From an uncultured Burkholderiales bacterium (lineage in GTDB: Bacteria > Pseudomonadota > Gammaproteobacteria > Burkholderiales > Burkholderiaceae_C), in NCBI GenBank assembly GCA_903871545.1, contig CAIQHG010000087.1, positions 31,201-95,200 on the forward strand: a stretch of 64,000 nt of DNA, written 5' to 3'. The notes under the pieces were generated by a model. It saw only the letters and a list, made by a program, of their open reading frames with translations, was not told the origin of the DNA and did not search any database. The position numbers and the translations under genes are program-made. Of this stretch, positions 27,724 to 37,413 are shown one piece after another; within the stretch, counting starts at the first letter, position 1; every line of letters begins with the position of its first letter.

Positions 27724-28884
27724 ATGTCTGATTTAAGTCTTCAACTGCAGCAGGCGTTTAGTCAACTTCCTGTCTCTAGCTACTCCGACGAAGCGCTTTT
27801 TAAGCGCGAAGTCGACACTTTGTTCACCAAAGGGCCCAATTACGTCGGTCACTCACTCTCCGTTCCAGAGGTGGGTGACTATCACGCCATTCAAAAAGAA
27901 AAAGAAGGTCGGGTCCTCATTCGAACTGAAAAGGGGATCGAACTTTTATCTAATGTTTGCCGCCACCGCCAAGCTGTTATCCTTAAAGGGCGGGGTAACC
28001 TAAAACACAACAAAAGCACATTGGGCGCTCAAAGCTCACCCCTTAGTGGCGGCTCATCCGAACACATTGTGTGCCCTCTTCACCGCTGGACCTACTCTAC
28101 CTCTGGTGAACTTATTGGCGCGCCCCATTTTGCGCAAGATCCCTGTCTAAATTTGAACCGCTACCAGCTCCATGAGTGGAACGGCTTATTGTTTGATGCC
28201 AGTGGCCGCAACGTTGGGACTGACCTGCAGTCTTTGTCCCCACGCTCAACGCTTGATTTCACGGGCTACGCCCTCGATCACGTAGAACTTCACACCTGTA
28301 ACTACAACTGGAAGACCTTCATTGAAGTCTACCTCGAAGACTATCATGTGGGCCCCTTTCATCCAGGTCTTGGGAACTTTGTGACTTGTGAGGACCTTAG
28401 GTGGGAGTTTGGAGATGAATATTCAGTACAAACCGTTGGCATAGCCAACAGACTTGGCAAAGCAGGCTCACCCGTATACCAACAGTGGCAAGAGCAACTC
28501 ATGCACTACAGGGGAGGTAAAGTCCCCGAGCACGGCGCAATTTGGTTAACCTACTATCCCAATATCATGGTCGAATGGTATCCCCATGTACTCACTGTAT
28601 CTACCCTTCACCCAATCAGTCCCACTCAAACTTTGAATACAGTTGAGTTTTATTACCCTGAAGAAATTGTGGCCTTTGAGCGAGATTTTGTTCAAGCGCA
28701 AAGAGCCGCGTACATGGAGACTTGCATAGAGGATGACGAAATTGCCGAGCGCATGGATGCCGGCAGGCTTGCCCTTCTTGAGCGAGGGGACAATGAGGTT
28801 GGGCCCTACCAAAGTCCCATGGAGGACGGTATGCAACACTTTCATGAGTGGTACCGCAAGCGCATGCAAGCTGCAAATGAGTGA
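27724..28884 (+). CDS. Rieske non-haem iron oxygenase, alpha-subunit type
   Basis: 386 residues. The N-terminal Rieske [2Fe-2S] domain has ligands Cys79/His81 (VCRHRQ) and Cys117/His120 (CPLHRW). The catalytic domain has the mononuclear-iron His pair His208 and His213 in EDYHVGPFHPG. The spacing between the two Rieske ligand pairs is 35 residues, about twice the usual 15-17, because of a polar insertion ([20 protein letters not shown]). Homologues at this position, divergent from xseB, occur across Burkholderiales and are annotated as ring-hydroxylating dioxygenases; the physiological substrate is unknown. No beta subunit, ferredoxin or reductase gene is adjacent. A sulfurtransferase gene follows after 59 bp. 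Confidence 0.88.
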   Translation: MSDLSLQLQQAFSQLPVSSYSDEALFKREVDTLFTKGPNYVGHSLSVPEVGDYHAIQKEKEGRVLIRTEKGIELLSNVCRHRQAVILKGRGNLKHNKSTLGAQSSPLSGGSSEHIVCPLHRWTYSTSGELIGAPHFAQDPCLNLNRYQLHEWNGLLFDASGRNVGTDLQSLSPRSTLDFTGYALDHVELHTCNYNWKTFIEVYLEDYHVGPFHPGLGNFVTCEDLRWEFGDEYSVQTVGIANRLGKAGSPVYQQWQEQLMHYRGGKVPEHGAIWLTYYPNIMVEWYPHVLTVSTLHPISPTQTLNTVEFYYPEEIVAFERDFVQAQRAAYMETCIEDDEIAERMDAGRLALLERGDNEVGPYQSPMEDGMQHFHEWYRKRMQAANE

Positions 28885-28943
28885 GGTGGGCGCGCAAAAA
28901 AGTGAGCGCCTAAAGTTATTACATTAACAAGGGCTTTTCATCT

Positions 28944-29846
28944 GTGTTCAAAACAATCATCTCTGTTGCAGAATTAAAAGCAATCCAATCCGATCCAGAG
29001 TTGCTCAAGCAACTGGTTGTTTTTGATTGCAGCTTTGATCTTGCTGACACAAACAAAGGGTTATTGCAGTTTAAAGAGAGTCACATCAAGGGCGCTCTTT
29101 TTGCAAACCTTGATCAAGATTTATCCACCCATAATCCGGATGACGCAGTCAACGGGGGTCGTCATCCCCTACCCAAGCGAGAGTTATTTGCCAAGTGGCT
29201 AGGCAAAATGGGCGTCACCCATTCTTCTCAAGTCGTTGTTTACGACCGACAAGGTAATAACTTTTGTGGGCGTCTGTGGTGGATGCTCAAATGGTGCGGA
29301 CTCGACAGTGTAGCCGTCTTAGATGGAGGACTTAAAGCTTGGAATCAATCCATGGGAAATGTTGATTCTGGACAGCCCCCGGCTGGCAGCCCTGAGCAGA
29401 ACCTCAATGCATTTAAGCTTCAAACGCCCTTGGTCCAGATGCTCACTATCGATGAATTAAAGGAGCGCATTAGCTCGGATCTAAGCTCCCTCGGCACCCA
29501 CCCAATCTCATTGGTAGACGCACGTGCGACACCTCGGTTTAACGGCGAGGTCGAACCACTTGATCCCCTCGCAGGTCATATACCCGGTGCACTCAACAGA
29601 CCCTTTAACAGCAATTTAACCCCTGATGGCTTTTTTAAAAGCAGCGATGAACTCAAAAAAGAGTTTGATCAATTGCTTGTCGGCAAAGATCCCCACTCAG
29701 TTGTACATCAATGCGGAAGTGGTGTCAGCGCAGTACCCAACCTTTTAGCAATGCATATCGCGGGATTCGGTTACACCACTCTTTACCCTGGCAGTTGGAG
29801 TGAGTGGTCTAGGGTCGAGGGCGCGCCAGTGCAGAGGAAAAATTAA
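28944..29846 (+). CDS. sseA: 3-mercaptopyruvate-type sulfurtransferase
   Basis: Two-rhodanese-domain protein of 300 residues. The N-terminal domain is structural (VVFDCSFDL, GALFANLDQDLS, VVVYDRQGNNFCGRLWWMLK). The C-terminal domain carries the catalytic loop VVHQCGSGVSA with Cys257; CGSGV is the mercaptopyruvate type rather than the CRKGV of thiosulfate rhodanese. The segment VDARATPRFNGEVEPLDP is also typical. GTG start at 28944. It is on the same strand as and close to the Rieske gene, possibly co-transcribed. Confidence 0.93.
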   Translation: MFKTIISVAELKAIQSDPELLKQLVVFDCSFDLADTNKGLLQFKESHIKGALFANLDQDLSTHNPDDAVNGGRHPLPKRELFAKWLGKMGVTHSSQVVVYDRQGNNFCGRLWWMLKWCGLDSVAVLDGGLKAWNQSMGNVDSGQPPAGSPEQNLNAFKLQTPLVQMLTIDELKERISSDLSSLGTHPISLVDARATPRFNGEVEPLDPLAGHIPGALNRPFNSNLTPDGFFKSSDELKKEFDQLLVGKDPHSVVHQCGSGVSAVPNLLAMHIAGFGYTTLYPGSWSEWSRVEGAPVQRKN

Positions 29847-30260
29847 ATCACTTATCAATTACTTTAGACCAAGAAAATTAAGGCTAAGTAAGTAAGTGTT
29901 TGCCATCATCGAAGTTATCTCTACTAGAAATTTTATGCAGTCACTCAAACTGAATAGCATCAACTAGCACGCCAATGAGACTGTACATAATTACGGATTG
30001 CAATAAAAAATTTAATTATTAGTAATAATAAATAGTTACCTTAACAAGAATTCAGATTTAGACATACACTCCCCACACGCAGTCGCACGGGATGAGGGAT
30101 CTAACCGGAGGTATGTCCGCGCTTGAACACAATAACTTTACTAATTGATTAGTTAAACTATTTTGTCAAGTTCGCGACCCAAGCTTGGGGACTAAACATC
30201 AGCAAGCGAATGCTTCATTCATATAAAAAATCATATACAAAACTTAGGTGAGGAATATTC
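29847..30260. other. AT-rich intergenic region before the quinone oxidoreductase
   Basis: 414 bp with no supported gene. It contains a (TAAG)-type microrepeat near 29884, a long A/T stretch around 30000-30055, and an inverted repeat listed separately. A mini-frame beginning with ATG at 30113 directly after CGGAGGT encodes only about eleven codons; the spacing of the Shine-Dalgarno-like block is zero, so I do not call it. Confidence 0.4.
30140..30153. promoter_or_regulatory. Short inverted repeat (possible operator)
   Basis: ACTAAT-TG-ATTAGT, two 6-bp arms around a 2-bp centre, about 108 bp upstream of the quinone oxidoreductase start. The size suits a dimeric helix-turn-helix regulator, but chance occurrence in AT-rich DNA is quite possible. 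Confidence 0.25.
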
Positions 30261-31244
30261 ATGTCAAGAGCAATAATTATTGAAAAAAACGGTGGTCCCG
30301 AAGAGCTAAAAATTGTGGACGTCAAAGTCGGAGAACCCGGTGCTGGGGAGATCAAAATTGCACATAAAGCAATCGGGCTCAATTACATTGATGTCTACCA
30401 ACGTGCGGGCCTTTACTCCTTACCGATGCCTTTGCACATGGGTATGGAAGCCTCAGGAATCATTACTGCGGTTGGCTCTGGAGTCACTCATCTGAAGGTA
30501 GGTGACCGCGCCGCCTACGCCAGCAACCCTCCCGGCAGTTACTGTGAGGAGCGAGTTATGCCGGCAAAATGTGTCGTGAAGCTCCCAGATGCCATCTCAT
30601 TTGAGACGGGTGCAGCCATGATGTTAAAAGGTCTAACCGCAGAATATTTACTCAAGCGCACTCTGCCCCAAGGCGGCCTGCACAAGGGTGACTTTATACT
30701 CTTTCACGCCGCAGCAGGCGGGGTCGGTTTAATTGCTTGTCAGTGGGCTAAAGCGCTAGGTTATCAATTGATTGGAACGGCAGGAAGCGATCAAAAATGC
30801 GAATTAGCTAAAGCCAATGGAGCAGCCTTCACGATCAATTATGCAAAAGAGGATTTCCAAGCCAGAGTCAAGGAAATAACAGGCGGCAAAGGCGTCAAAG
30901 TGGTCTACGACTCTGTAGGAAAAGATACGTTTGAAAAATCTTTAGATTGCTTGGCCCCCCTAGGACTGCTTGCAAGTTTTGGTAATGCGTCTGGCCCCGT
31001 ACCTAGCTTCTCACCTGGCATTTTGGCGGCCAAGGGCTCTATTTACATAACGCGCCAAACTCTTTTCACACACCTATCAACGCGTGAACACACCCAGGAG
31101 ATGGCCGACGATTTGTTTGAGGCAGTAACGAGCGGAAAAGTCAAAATCCACATCGACCAGACCTACACACTTGAGCAGGTCAAACAAGCACACATTGATT
31201 TAGAGGCCCGTAAGACCACGGGCTGCACTATTTTTACCCTTTAA
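30261..31244 (+). CDS. NADPH:quinone oxidoreductase, zeta-crystallin type
   Basis: 327-residue medium-chain dehydrogenase/reductase. The N-terminal catalytic domain has IGLNYIDVYQRAGLY and MGMEASGIITAVG. The Rossmann domain has FHAAAGGVGLIACQWAKALG and, near the C-terminus, the canonical GSIYITRQTLFTHL and DLEARKTTGCTIF. It lacks the structural-zinc Cys cluster of alcohol dehydrogenases, as expected for QOR. GTGAGGA precedes the start at good spacing. It is a single-gene transcript, closed by a strong terminator. Confidence 0.94.
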   Translation: MSRAIIIEKNGGPEELKIVDVKVGEPGAGEIKIAHKAIGLNYIDVYQRAGLYSLPMPLHMGMEASGIITAVGSGVTHLKVGDRAAYASNPPGSYCEERVMPAKCVVKLPDAISFETGAAMMLKGLTAEYLLKRTLPQGGLHKGDFILFHAAAGGVGLIACQWAKALGYQLIGTAGSDQKCELAKANGAAFTINYAKEDFQARVKEITGGKGVKVVYDSVGKDTFEKSLDCLAPLGLLASFGNASGPVPSFSPGILAAKGSIYITRQTLFTHLSTREHTQEMADDLFEAVTSGKVKIHIDQTYTLEQVKQAHIDLEARKTTGCTIFTL

Positions 31245-31260
31245 ACCTTAAATAACCCGC

Positions 31261-31303
31261 AAAAAGGGCTTCGGTTTTTTAAAACCTAAGCCCTTTTTCT
31301 TTG
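31261..31303. terminator. Rho-independent terminator between convergent genes
   Basis: Stem AAAAAGGGCTT (31261-31271) pairs with AAGCCCTTTTT (31288-31298); an inner GGTTTT/AAAACC stem extends the hairpin, and TTTTTCTTT follows. The A-run on the 5' side makes it work in both directions, so it probably ends both the quinone oxidoreductase transcript and the ileS-lspA transcript. Confidence 0.9.
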
Positions 31304-31356
31304 GGTGCGTAATTGTTAAAATAAATTTATGCTTTTAATCCCCTAGTCCGTCACTC

Positions 31357-31857
31357 TTAGGACTTAGCTTTTTTAACTCTTAGCAACTCATCTAAAAACA
31401 AACAAATAGCTCCAAGCGTAATCGCACTGTCAGCTAAGTTGAAGGCCGGAAAATGGACTCCTGCCCAGTAAAAATCCAGAAAATCGACAACGTACCCATA
31501 TAAAATTCTGTCGACTACATTGCCAAGTGCGCCGCCCAAAATAAAGGTCAAAGCAAACGCAAAAAGCTTTTGTGTGGAATGTGATCTAAGCATCGTGAAT
31601 ATAAATGCGGCCGCGATCACTCCAATTGCCGTAAAGAGCCATCGCTGCCAACCCGCCTCTGAGGCCAAAAAGGAGAAGGCTGCGCCCGTGTTGTGAGCGC
31701 GAACTAGGTTAAATAATCCTTGAATGACAGGCTTTGATTCGCCTAGCTGAAAACTCCCCGTAATCAGTATTTTGGTATATTGATCAGCCAACAAAATGAC
31801 CGCAGCAGTCACAATCCAAATCACAAATAAAGAGTTCTTTGAGCGGTTTGAGGGCAT
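31357..31857 (-). CDS. lspA: Lipoprotein signal peptidase (signal peptidase II)
   Basis: Inner membrane aspartyl protease of 166 residues that removes signal peptides from prolipoproteins. Four transmembrane helices are visible. The catalytic Asp pair is Asp116 in [14 protein letters not shown] and Asp143 in [11 protein letters not shown], with [13 protein letters not shown] earlier. It follows ileS after 64 bp in the conserved ribF-ileS-lspA order. It would process the several lipoproteins encoded in this window. Confidence 0.97.
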   Translation of the reverse strand: MPSNRSKNSLFVIWIVTAAVILLADQYTKILITGSFQLGESKPVIQGLFNLVRAHNTGAAFSFLASEAGWQRWLFTAIGVIAAAFIFTMLRSHSTQKLFAFALTFILGGALGNVVDRILYGYVVDFLDFYWAGVHFPAFNLADSAITLGAICLFLDELLRVKKAKS

Positions 31858-31921
31858 TTCAGTTTCCGTGGTTTCAAAAAATAGGGGGTCAACAAGGCAC
31901 GTTCAAAAAGTAGTGCCGGAT

Positions 31922-34876
31922 TTATGCAAAAAGACGTCTATCGCCTTTGCCGTATAAATTGCTGACACAACGCTTGCAAAGGGTGGAATGCTCAGCCTCA
32001 GCGCTTGAGCCCACATCAGCGCTATAGTGCCAGCAACGAGCACATTTGGAGTGCGCGCTTGCGAGCACCTCAATGTGCTCTTTCTCACCCTTTTGGATGA
32101 ACGACTCGGAGGTGATGAATACATATTTGAGATCATCCCCCAGACTTCTCAGCAACTCAAAATCGACGGCGTTTAGCGTCAAGCGCAACTGAGCCTGCAA
32201 AGAAGAACCAACTGAACCATTGGCTCTCAGCACTTCGATCTCTTTGTTGGCTTGGTCCCGGATTTCTTTGATCCTTTGCCATTTGGCCAAAAGCTCCAAA
32301 TCGGGTTGGGGTAAATGCAAATAGGTTTGTGTGAAGATTGAGTCATTCTCTTTAGATTGCCCTGCCTGCAGTACCCCCCAAGCCTCCTCTGCAGTGAAGG
32401 ATAAAAAGGGCGCCATCCAGCGCAGCATTGCGTGGGTTATTTGATGCAGCACAGTTTGTGCGCTTCTGCGCTCCGATGACTGCGACGCACTGGTGTACAA
32501 ACGGTCTTTTAAGATGTCTAGATAAAACCCGCCTAAATCCTCAGAGCAAAAGATTTGGATTTTACTGACGACTGGGTGAAACTCATATTGACCAAAATGG
32601 CCTCCCTCAAATACGCCCTTAGCTTCGTTCCATTGGCCCACAATTTGTTCTTGCAGTTGTTGCGTTCTTGATAAAGCGTAGCGATCAATTTCAAGCAAAT
32701 CACCTGTCTCAACTTTATGTACCGCTGGATCAAAGTCACTGATATTGGCCATCAAAAAACGCAGTGTATTGCGAATACGCCTGTAAGAATCTACCACCCG
32801 GGCCAGTATCTTCTCGTCAATGTTTAAATCGCCCGAATAGTCCGTTGCACCCACCCAAAGTCTAACAATCTCGGCGCCGAGTTTGCCAATCACTTCTTGG
32901 GGGGCCACCGTGTTGCCCAAACTCTTACTCATTTTGCGGCCCTGCCCATCGGTTGCAAATCCGTGCGTTAAAAGACCTTTATAAGGTGCTCGCCCGTAAA
33001 GTGCACACCCCAGCAAGAGTGAGCTATGAAACCAACCCCTGTGTTGATCATGCCCCTCAAGGTATAGGTCCGCCTCAGGGCCTTGGTCGTGGTAAGGATT
33101 CCTTGGGTAAGCGTTTTTGTGTGAACCGCGTAAAACGTGCTCAAACGTTGAGCCCGAATCAAACCACACCTCAAGAATGTCTGTGCTTTTTGCGTACTCT
33201 TTTGCTCCCCCACCGAAGAGCCCAACAATCTCCTCCAAACTCGTGCGACTCCAGGCCTCGACCCCTCCTTCCTCAATTTTGGTGACTGCAAAATCTAAAA
33301 TATCCAGCGTCCTAGGGTGCAAAGTGCCGTTGTCCACGTGAATTAAAAAAGGAATGGGTACGCCCCAACTGCGCTGGCGGGAGATACACCAATCGGGTCT
33401 ATTGGCAATCATATCTCGCAGTCTTGATCTTCCGTTCTCGGGATAAAAGTGGGTCTGCTCAATGGCTGCAAGGGCGGTTTCACGCAGTGACTTGGGTGCT
33501 TTATCAACAGCAAAAATACCCTGGCTCGACTCTGTTTCCGCGTCCATACGGATAAACCACTGCGCTGCAGCACGGTAAATGACCGGGGTTTTATGTCTCC
33601 AGCAATGCGGATAACTGTGGGTGATGGTTTTTGTCGCCATCAAGCGTTTAGCATGCCTGAGGGTCTCTAAGATAACGGGCACAGCTTTCCAAATATGCTG
33701 CCCCCCGAAAAGCGCAAAATCACTCGCGTAAGTGCCCCCGCCTTGAACAGGATTCAAGATCTCTTTGATTTGCATCCCGTGGGAGATACATGAGTTAAAG
33801 TCGTCCACTCCGTACGCCGGCGCAGAATGCACCAGGCCCGTGCCTTCAGAAGCAGTTGCATACTCGGCTAAGTAAATTGGCGCGCGCCGGTTGTACGCAG
33901 AATCAACTTCGCTTAATGGATGATGAAACTCAAGCATATCTAAATTGGCACCCAAGGTGCTTGCAACTATAGATCCACTTAGACCCCACCTTTGTAAACA
34001 AGACTCCACCAAATCCTGTGCAACCATATACAAACCTTGCTCGGTGTCCACAAGGGAGTAGGTGATCTCGGGGTTAAGGTTAATTGCTTGATTTGCAGGT
34101 ATTGTCCAAGCCGTTGTGGTCCAAATGACTGCGAATGCGTCCTTGGTTAGCGTGCCCAGTCCAAACGCTTTAGCGAGCGCTTGTGGCTGCGCACACAAAA
34201 AGGCCACATCTAGGGTTTCACTTTTTTTCTCAGCATATTCAATCTCAAACTCAGCCAAAGATGATGCGCAGTCAAAGCACCAGTACACGGGCTTTAAGCC
34301 GCGGTAAACGAATCCATGTTCAATGACTTTTTTAAAGGCCCTGAGCTCGCCCGCTTCGTTAGCAAAATCCATTGTCTTGTAGGGACGCTCCCAGTCTCCA
34401 AGCACCCCTAGGCGGCGAAAATCCTCTCTTTGCTGTTGGATTTGCTCGGCTGCAAATGCGCGCGATTCGGCCTGCATCTCGTCCCTACCAAGTTTCTTTT
34501 TTCGAAGTTTCTCGATCGCGTTCTCTATGGGCAACCCGTGGCAGTCCCATCCCGGTATGTACTGGGCATCGAAACCAGCCAATTGACGAGATTTAACAAT
34601 CATGTCCTTAAGCACTTTGTTGAGCGCGTGACCAATGTGAATTTGCCCGTTTGCGTAGGGCGGTCCGTCGTGCAAAACAAAGAGCGGAGCGCCGACACGG
34701 CTTAAGCGAAGTCTTTGGTAAAGTCCCTCCTGCGCCCACTGTTTTACCCAAGCACCCTCTCTTTTGGGTAAATCCCCTCTCATTGGAAATGCGGTATCCG
34801 GTAAATTCAGGGTCTTACGATAATCAGTGCCACCCTCTTTAGGGGAATCTGAGTTTTTTGCTTGGGTGTCTGTCAT
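31922..34876 (-). CDS. ileS: Isoleucyl-tRNA synthetase
   Basis: Class I aminoacyl-tRNA synthetase of 984 residues, slightly longer than the bacterial norm of about 940. HIGH signature in [15 protein letters not shown] near residue 80. The CP1 editing domain lies around 200-400 ([26 protein letters not shown]). KMSKS in [12 protein letters not shown] near 648. The C-terminal zinc site is KCARCWH followed by LCKRCV. The upstream gap of 264 bp to ribF shows no gene, so ileS-lspA may have its own promoter. Confidence 0.97.
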   Translation of the reverse strand: MTDTQAKNSDSPKEGGTDYRKTLNLPDTAFPMRGDLPKREGAWVKQWAQEGLYQRLRLSRVGAPLFVLHDGPPYANGQIHIGHALNKVLKDMIVKSRQLAGFDAQYIPGWDCHGLPIENAIEKLRKKKLGRDEMQAESRAFAAEQIQQQREDFRRLGVLGDWERPYKTMDFANEAGELRAFKKVIEHGFVYRGLKPVYWCFDCASSLAEFEIEYAEKKSETLDVAFLCAQPQALAKAFGLGTLTKDAFAVIWTTTAWTIPANQAINLNPEITYSLVDTEQGLYMVAQDLVESCLQRWGLSGSIVASTLGANLDMLEFHHPLSEVDSAYNRRAPIYLAEYATASEGTGLVHSAPAYGVDDFNSCISHGMQIKEILNPVQGGGTYASDFALFGGQHIWKAVPVILETLRHAKRLMATKTITHSYPHCWRHKTPVIYRAAAQWFIRMDAETESSQGIFAVDKAPKSLRETALAAIEQTHFYPENGRSRLRDMIANRPDWCISRQRSWGVPIPFLIHVDNGTLHPRTLDILDFAVTKIEEGGVEAWSRTSLEEIVGLFGGGAKEYAKSTDILEVWFDSGSTFEHVLRGSHKNAYPRNPYHDQGPEADLYLEGHDQHRGWFHSSLLLGCALYGRAPYKGLLTHGFATDGQGRKMSKSLGNTVAPQEVIGKLGAEIVRLWVGATDYSGDLNIDEKILARVVDSYRRIRNTLRFLMANISDFDPAVHKVETGDLLEIDRYALSRTQQLQEQIVGQWNEAKGVFEGGHFGQYEFHPVVSKIQIFCSEDLGGFYLDILKDRLYTSASQSSERRSAQTVLHQITHAMLRWMAPFLSFTAEEAWGVLQAGQSKENDSIFTQTYLHLPQPDLELLAKWQRIKEIRDQANKEIEVLRANGSVGSSLQAQLRLTLNAVDFELLRSLGDDLKYVFITSESFIQKGEKEHIEVLASAHSKCARCWHYSADVGSSAEAEHSTLCKRCVSNLYGKGDRRLFA

Positions 34877-35140
34877 AAAAAAATAGTGATCTGCTTTGCT
34901 AACTTTGTAAATTTCCTTTAAGGAGAAATGTTCGTAGCCAAAGTTTTTTAGAATGTTTTAGTAAGAACTTTTATTTTAAACGAGTTGGGAGCGAGTGAAT
35001 CTGCGGCATTTACAAAAGTAGATGCTTACTAAAGATAGGTTATTTCATTTACGTGATTTCATTCGGGTTATTTCAAAATGTAATTTCTATTTTTTATCTA
35101 CTCAGGCGCATGTCTTCAGCCTTCAACCAAAATTACAAGA

Positions 35141-36148
35141 TCAAATTTTTCTGTCTTGAACCTGGTACTTATCAAACCAAACTCTCGCTTGGTCACAATC
35201 ACGCTGGATTCCTGCCTTTAAAGACTCAAGGCCGTCGTATTTAAGCTCATCGTGCAATTTGTGCAAAAGATTGACCTGCACCACACGCCCGTAGCCCCCA
35301 TTCTCGCCCAACTCTTTGGGCCAATCAAGAACGTGTGTCTCAAGCAGCACTCGACCTTGGTTCACGTCGTTGGCATCTAGCGTGGGACGCACCCCTAAAT
35401 TGGCAACGCCGGGGAGTGGATGTTTTGAGAGTCCGTGCACTTGGACCACAAATATGCCTTGCGCGGCGGGTGTTGAGTGCAACTGAAATCGGCTTAAAAA
35501 CCGCACGTTCAAGGTTCTACAACCCAGCTCGCGCCCCAAATGCCTTCCGTGCACGACGTGCCCAGAGATGCTGTAGGGGCGGCCCAAAAGCTGTTCGACC
35601 TCTTTAAAATCGGCCCTATCCAATGCGTCCCTGACCTTTGAGCTTGAGACCCGTACCCCGCCCACCTCATAGCTGTTCATGCGAGACACCTCAAAACCCT
35701 GCTTAAGCCCATATTGAGCTAAAAGCGCATAGTCGCCTGCCCTTTTTGCGCCAAATTTAAAATCGTCCCCCACCAGTACGTACTTTGCACCCAGCCCCTT
35801 TACCAAAACTTCTTGGACAAAGGACTCTGGAGTAAGGGAGGATAACGCTTCATTGAAAGGCATCACCACGCACTGCTGGACCCCGCACGCTTCAAGGCCC
35901 GCCAATTTATCCCTCAGTGTGGCGATCCTTGCTGGAGCGCTGGTGGGTTTGTTGAGTATCTTGGCAAAATAGTCCCTGGGATGAGGCTCAAACGTCAACA
36001 CACAACTGGGGACGGCCCGGTCCCTTGCCTCATTGCTCACAAGGGACAGCATGGCTTGGTGCCCGCGGTGAACGCCGTCAAAATTTCCGATCGTCAGCGC
36101 GCAAGATTTTGCGATCCCGATATGGTTAAAACCTCTAAAAGTATGCAT
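35141..36148 (-). CDS. ribF: Bifunctional riboflavin kinase / FAD synthetase
   Basis: Makes FMN and FAD from riboflavin. 335 residues. The N-terminal adenylyltransferase domain has SCALTIGNFDGVHRGHQAML, VLTFEPHPRDYF and VGDDFKFGAKRAGDY. The C-terminal flavokinase domain (about 190-320) has GRPYSISGHVVHGRHLGREL. In that domain the usual PTxN metal/ATP motif reads RTLN (LGCRTLNVRF), a replacement of Pro that leaves the Thr and Asn. It heads the conserved ribF-ileS-lspA gene order. Confidence 0.94.
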   Translation of the reverse strand: MHTFRGFNHIGIAKSCALTIGNFDGVHRGHQAMLSLVSNEARDRAVPSCVLTFEPHPRDYFAKILNKPTSAPARIATLRDKLAGLEACGVQQCVVMPFNEALSSLTPESFVQEVLVKGLGAKYVLVGDDFKFGAKRAGDYALLAQYGLKQGFEVSRMNSYEVGGVRVSSSKVRDALDRADFKEVEQLLGRPYSISGHVVHGRHLGRELGCRTLNVRFLSRFQLHSTPAAQGIFVVQVHGLSKHPLPGVANLGVRPTLDANDVNQGRVLLETHVLDWPKELGENGGYGRVVQVNLLHKLHDELKYDGLESLKAGIQRDCDQARVWFDKYQVQDRKI

Positions 36149-36263
36149 GTCGGCTTCGTAAAAAATGTATACAACTTAAAATGTCACAAAAACAGGGTAT
36201 ATTGTCTCAGGTTAGGTACTCAGAACTGCTTCATCGTTATTGATCAATAATTGGAGGTGTTTG

Positions 36264-36821
36264 TTGAAAGTATTAAAGTTATCCGCTCAGGGGCTACCGC
36301 AATCATGGATCTCGCTTGAGCAAGCAGTTATCCATTATGCTGCTGAGGAGGTGCGATGGGAAGCAGGCATGCAAGTGGCTCTTTTTAGAGGAGGACATAA
36401 CGCGGTTACTGGTAAACAATCCCTAATCGCCGTTAACAGCATCATAGGAACCAAGGGAGTTCCGAATATAAACCCCTTTGAGCTTAAGCCCGGACTGACA
36501 AACAGTAAACTGTTTGCGCGAGACCAAAATCTTTGCGCCTACTGCGGCGAGCAGTTCCACGAGACTGAGCTCACCCGTGAGCACATTATCCCATTTGGAC
36601 AAAACGGGACGGACCAATGGATGAACGTAGTGACAGCCTGTAAGTCTTGCAACCACAGAAAAGGTAACCGTACACCTGAGCAAGCAAGAATGCCTTTGCT
36701 ATACACACCCTACGTGCCTAGTTTGTGGGAAGACTTTATCCTTCGAAACCGTAGAATTTTGAGCGATCAGATGGAGTTTTTAACGGCACATCTCCCTAAG
36801 AACTCCAGGTTTCTTATCTAG
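36264..36821 (+). CDS. HNH endonuclease family protein
   Basis: 185 residues. The HNH/treble-clef module lies in the C-terminal half: CAYCGE (Cys91, Cys94), TREHIIPFGQ with His107, then the Asn-containing MNVVTACKSCNHRKGNR (Cys126, Cys129, His131). The N-terminus MKVLKLSAQGLPQSWISLEQ is conserved in a Burkholderiales chromosomal family, not a mobile homing nuclease. I chose TTG at 36264 because GGAGG lies 6 nt upstream and the resulting N-terminus fits that family; an upstream TTG at 36240 is the alternative. Its 3' end overlaps the convergent purN by 8 nt. Biological role unknown; possibly DNA repair. Confidence 0.85.
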   Translation: MKVLKLSAQGLPQSWISLEQAVIHYAAEEVRWEAGMQVALFRGGHNAVTGKQSLIAVNSIIGTKGVPNINPFELKPGLTNSKLFARDQNLCAYCGEQFHETELTREHIIPFGQNGTDQWMNVVTACKSCNHRKGNRTPEQARMPLLYTPYVPSLWEDFILRNRRILSDQMEFLTAHLPKNSRFLI

Positions 36822-37413
36822 TTTCTAGAGCCAACAAATCCTCAATTGCTCTGGGATAAATGAGGTGCTCTTGGGTCAACACCCGGGCGGCTAAATCCTT
36901 CTCAGTGTCCCCTTTTAAAACAGGCACCACCGCTTGGGCAAGTATGGGTCCTGTGTCTAACTCCTGGGTCACGCGGTGCACGGTTGCTCCAGCAAACCTG
37001 CACCCCATCTCAATCGCTCTTTGGTGGGTGTGCAGTCCAGTGAATGCAGGCAACAAAGAAGGGTGAATGTTAACTAATCTGCCCTCAAAATGATTTACAA
37101 AATGGGGGGTTAGTATTCTCATAAAACCAGCAAGTACCACCAAAAAGGGTTCCTCTTTGTCGATCGTTTTTATTAATTCTTGCTCAAATCCTTGCCTTGG
37201 GTTTACGTCGTCTTTGTAGGGTTGATGGCTCACAACCACCGATTTAACACCGTACTCCTGTGCAATTGATAAACCCTTAGCTTCCTCTTTGTTGCTAATC
37301 ACGCAGGAGACAAAAGCGCCGAAGCGCCTGCCCCAGTCTTTGTCTTTAGCGTGCTGCAAAATGGCTTTCATGTTGGAGCCACCACCGGAGATGAGTATGA
37401 CAATGTTTTTCAT
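36814..37413 (-). CDS. purN: Phosphoribosylglycinamide formyltransferase
   Basis: Uses 10-formyl-tetrahydrofolate to formylate GAR in purine synthesis. 199 residues. Catalytic residues are visible: Asn115 and His117 in VNIHPSLLPAFTG, and Asp153 in ELDTGPILAQ. The GAR phosphate loop is ISGGGSNMKAIL. It is convergent and overlapping with the HNH gene, an arrangement that makes antisense interference between the two 3' ends possible. Confidence 0.96.
   Translation of the reverse strand: MKNIVILISGGGSNMKAILQHAKDKDWGRRFGAFVSCVISNKEEAKGLSIAQEYGVKSVVVSHQPYKDDVNPRQGFEQELIKTIDKEEPFLVVLAGFMRILTPHFVNHFEGRLVNIHPSLLPAFTGLHTHQRAIEMGCRFAGATVHRVTQELDTGPILAQAVVPVLKGDTEKDLAARVLTQEHLIYPRAIEDLLALETR

Noticed and set aside
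30113..30148. Short frame beginning MSALEHNN directly after CGGAGGT
   Set aside because: Only about eleven codons and zero spacing between the Shine-Dalgarno-like block and the ATG.
36264..36821. HNH gene as a mobile homing endonuclease or defence nuclease
   Set aside because: It sits in a conserved housekeeping context without repeats, intron or partner genes.
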